From NCBI GenBank assembly GCA_023435565.1, contig JAEYRN010000056.1:1-42912 (forward strand): a stretch of 42,912 nt of DNA, given 5' to 3'. Origin of the DNA: Bacillota bacterium (GTDB taxonomy: Bacteria; Bacillota; UBA4882; UBA8346). Made by a program: the position numbers and the translations under genes. Below, in pieces: positions 42,786-42,912 of the stretch; the first letter of the stretch is position 1; each line of letters begins with the position of its first letter. The notes below the pieces were generated by a model, which worked only from the letters and a program-made list of their open reading frames with translations, ran no database searches and had not been told where the DNA came from.

Positions 42786-42912
42786 ATAGAGTAAAGGGCA
42801 GGGCGAACCTGCCCCTCCTCATCAAACCGGACGTGAGGTTTTCCCTCATCCGGCTTTCCGACATTCTTCACCTTTAGCATTCGATACTATAACAAGTTTT
42901 TGTAAGCCTTTA
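42786..42912 (-). mobile_element. 3' end of a group II intron (domains V and VI)
   Basis: On the minus strand, about 42857-42822 reads as a domain V hairpin: AGCCGGATGAGG, a GAAA tetraloop-like turn, then CCTCACGTCCGGTT, including the catalytic AGC triad. Domain VI follows (GGGGCAGG-TTCG-CCCTGCCC) with TTTACTCTAT at the end, a typical 3' splice boundary with the branch A in TTTACTC. The intron-encoded reverse transcriptase and 5' end lie beyond the right edge. The boundary near 42786 is approximate. Confidence 0.8.

Noticed and set aside
1..42912. CRISPR array
   Set aside because: No regularly spaced repeats with unique spacers were seen; the only direct repeat pair is 648 bases apart and encloses a gene.

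Overview
The window looks like chromosomal DNA from an anaerobic, endospore-forming, low-G+C Gram-positive bacterium (Bacillota). Evidence is the spmA/spmB spore maturation pair, strong AGGAGG-type ribosome binding sites, intrinsic terminators after many genes, a hybrid-cluster protein (Hcp) locus, and no outer-membrane or respiratory-oxidase genes. No rRNA, tRNA or CRISPR array was seen. About 40 genes are supported. Most are ordinary housekeeping, transport and signalling genes; the two ends of the window are accessory DNA.

Layout. 1-2410: the end of an insertion sequence (possibly IS110-type) cuts a DEAD-box helicase gene, next to an intact paralogue. 2767-9898: metallophosphoesterase, ketopantoate-reductase-like enzyme, a membrane class III nucleotide cyclase overlapping an unknown membrane protein, an auxin-efflux-type carrier, and a GH13 glycosidase. 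9946-13426: a nitrosative-stress locus. An iron-sulfur protein, a cupin and Hcp run leftward from a compact divergent promoter; a Crp/Fnr regulator (HcpR-like) runs rightward. One GTAGC-N4-GCTAC palindrome is centred 41.5 bp upstream of the inferred hcp-operon start. 13584-15405: YchF and a hemolysin III/PAQR protein. 15412-18712 (minus): spmA-spmB-S66 peptidase-M20 amidohydrolase, a probable sporulation/peptidoglycan operon.

19053-30052: DegV, a secreted TPR-transglutaminase protein, a glycerate kinase-GntP permease operon, a decayed tandem tautomerase gene, several small membrane proteins, a YpeA-type acetyltransferase, and a LacI-type sensor fused to GGDEF. 30066-35477 (minus): two tandem RMD1/DUF155 paralogues followed by a translationally coupled potABCD polyamine transporter. 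35665-39472: an orphan FliD-like protein, DedA, an unknown beta-rich protein, an MBL-fold hydrolase and a secreted basic-tailed protein.

39643-42912 is the most accessory part. It holds a Dam-type methyltransferase with a PD-(D/E)XK-like nuclease (a candidate type II restriction-modification pair), a radC remnant, AT-rich palindromes, two related small genes each preceded by the same 48-bp leader repeat, paired hairpins that may belong to an RNA, and the 3' end (domains V and VI) of a group II intron that runs off the right edge.

All assignments come from reading motifs in the translated sequence and from general knowledge of the families. No database search was run.
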